5,603 bases of DNA from JANMCE01 sp031360915. Its GTDB lineage: Bacteria; Actinomycetota; Acidimicrobiia; Acidimicrobiales; Ilumatobacteraceae. Made by a program: the position numbers and the translations under genes. This document shows, piece by piece, positions 5,540 to 5,603 of this stretch. Under the pieces are notes generated by a model. The model saw only the letters and a program-made list of their open reading frames with translations, did not search any database and was not told where the DNA came from. Positions within the stretch are counted from its first letter, which is position 1. Each line of letters opens with the position of its first letter. Location of the stretch: the NCBI GenBank assembly GCA_031360915.1, contig JANMCE010000417.1:1-5603 (forward strand), in the 5' to 3' direction.

Positions 5540-5603
5540 TGCGGGGCATCGTTGAGGAGTTTGACGACGCGGCGGGCATGGGCTGGATCGTGGACGACGA
5601 CGG
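5539..5603 (+). CDS. Cold-shock-domain-like protein, N-terminal fragment (3' end outside window)
   Basis: The ATG overlaps the hisG stop by one base (TGATG) and opens a frame that runs off the window after 21 full codons: MRGIVEEFDDAAGMGWIVDD, then D. The pattern M-x-G-x-V-x-x-F-D-x-x-x-G-x-G-x-I-x-x-D-D matches the first two strands of cold-shock domains (K-G-x-V-K-W-F-x-x-x-K-G-x-G-F-I), small single-stranded nucleic-acid-binding barrels. It resembles the variant I recall from actinobacteria rather than classical CspA: the RNP1 aromatics are partly replaced (G-M-G-W-I). No Shine-Dalgarno is seen, so coupling to hisG is likely. Only the first third of the domain is visible, so the call is tentative. 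Confidence 0.6.
   Translation, partial: MRGIVEEFDDAAGMGWIVDDD

Noticed and set aside
1..5603. CRISPR arrays, tRNA or rRNA genes, insertion sequences, riboswitches.
   Set aside because: No regularly spaced repeats, no tRNA-like cloverleaf, no transposase motifs, and no intergenic stretch long enough for a riboswitch were seen.

Overview
The window reads as a GC-rich actinobacterial chromosome segment. The base composition is visibly GC-rich, there are GTG starts, genes overlap tightly (ATGA, GTGA, TGATG), and several genes appear to start leaderless, with a TANNNT-like hexamer 6-7 nt before the start codon. The gene content and protein style (long-form HisG followed by a cold-shock-like protein, a compact RsmB) make me favour the Acidimicrobiia (Ilumatobacter-like). 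That placement is inference from style, not from a database match.

Layout. Positions 1-2207 (+) hold a translation and RNA-maturation block: the 3' end of peptide deformylase (def), methionyl-tRNA formyltransferase (fmt) and a NusB-domain 16S rRNA m5C methyltransferase (rsmB-like). They are joined by 4-bp stop/start overlaps. Def and Fmt are functional opposites: Fmt formylates the initiator Met-tRNA and Def removes the formyl group from the new protein. RsmB methylates the ribosome itself.

Positions 2244-3657 (-) form a convergent, accessory-looking block: a YghZ-type aldo/keto reductase, then a ribbon-helix-helix antitoxin-like protein. Between them lies what looks like the collapsed remnant of the cognate toxin gene. 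A toxin-like N-terminus and a toxin-like C-terminus lie within 86 bp in different reading frames. The toxin promoter and a pair of overlapping palindromes (candidate operator) still seem intact. This is the most interesting part of the window.

Positions 3732-5603 (+) start from a short divergent promoter region. They hold a DUF1905/YdeI-family protein coupled to a MogA/MoaB-type molybdopterin adenylyltransferase, then hisG (first step of histidine synthesis) with its own leaderless-type promoter, and the first 21 codons of a cold-shock-domain-like protein.

I saw no tRNA, rRNA, CRISPR array, insertion sequence or phage gene. Every gap between genes is under 130 bp. I do not claim a wholly new system. 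The best candidates for follow-up are the orphan antitoxin with its toxin remnant and operator, and the RsmB homologue that lacks about 50 residues between its NusB domain and methyltransferase core.
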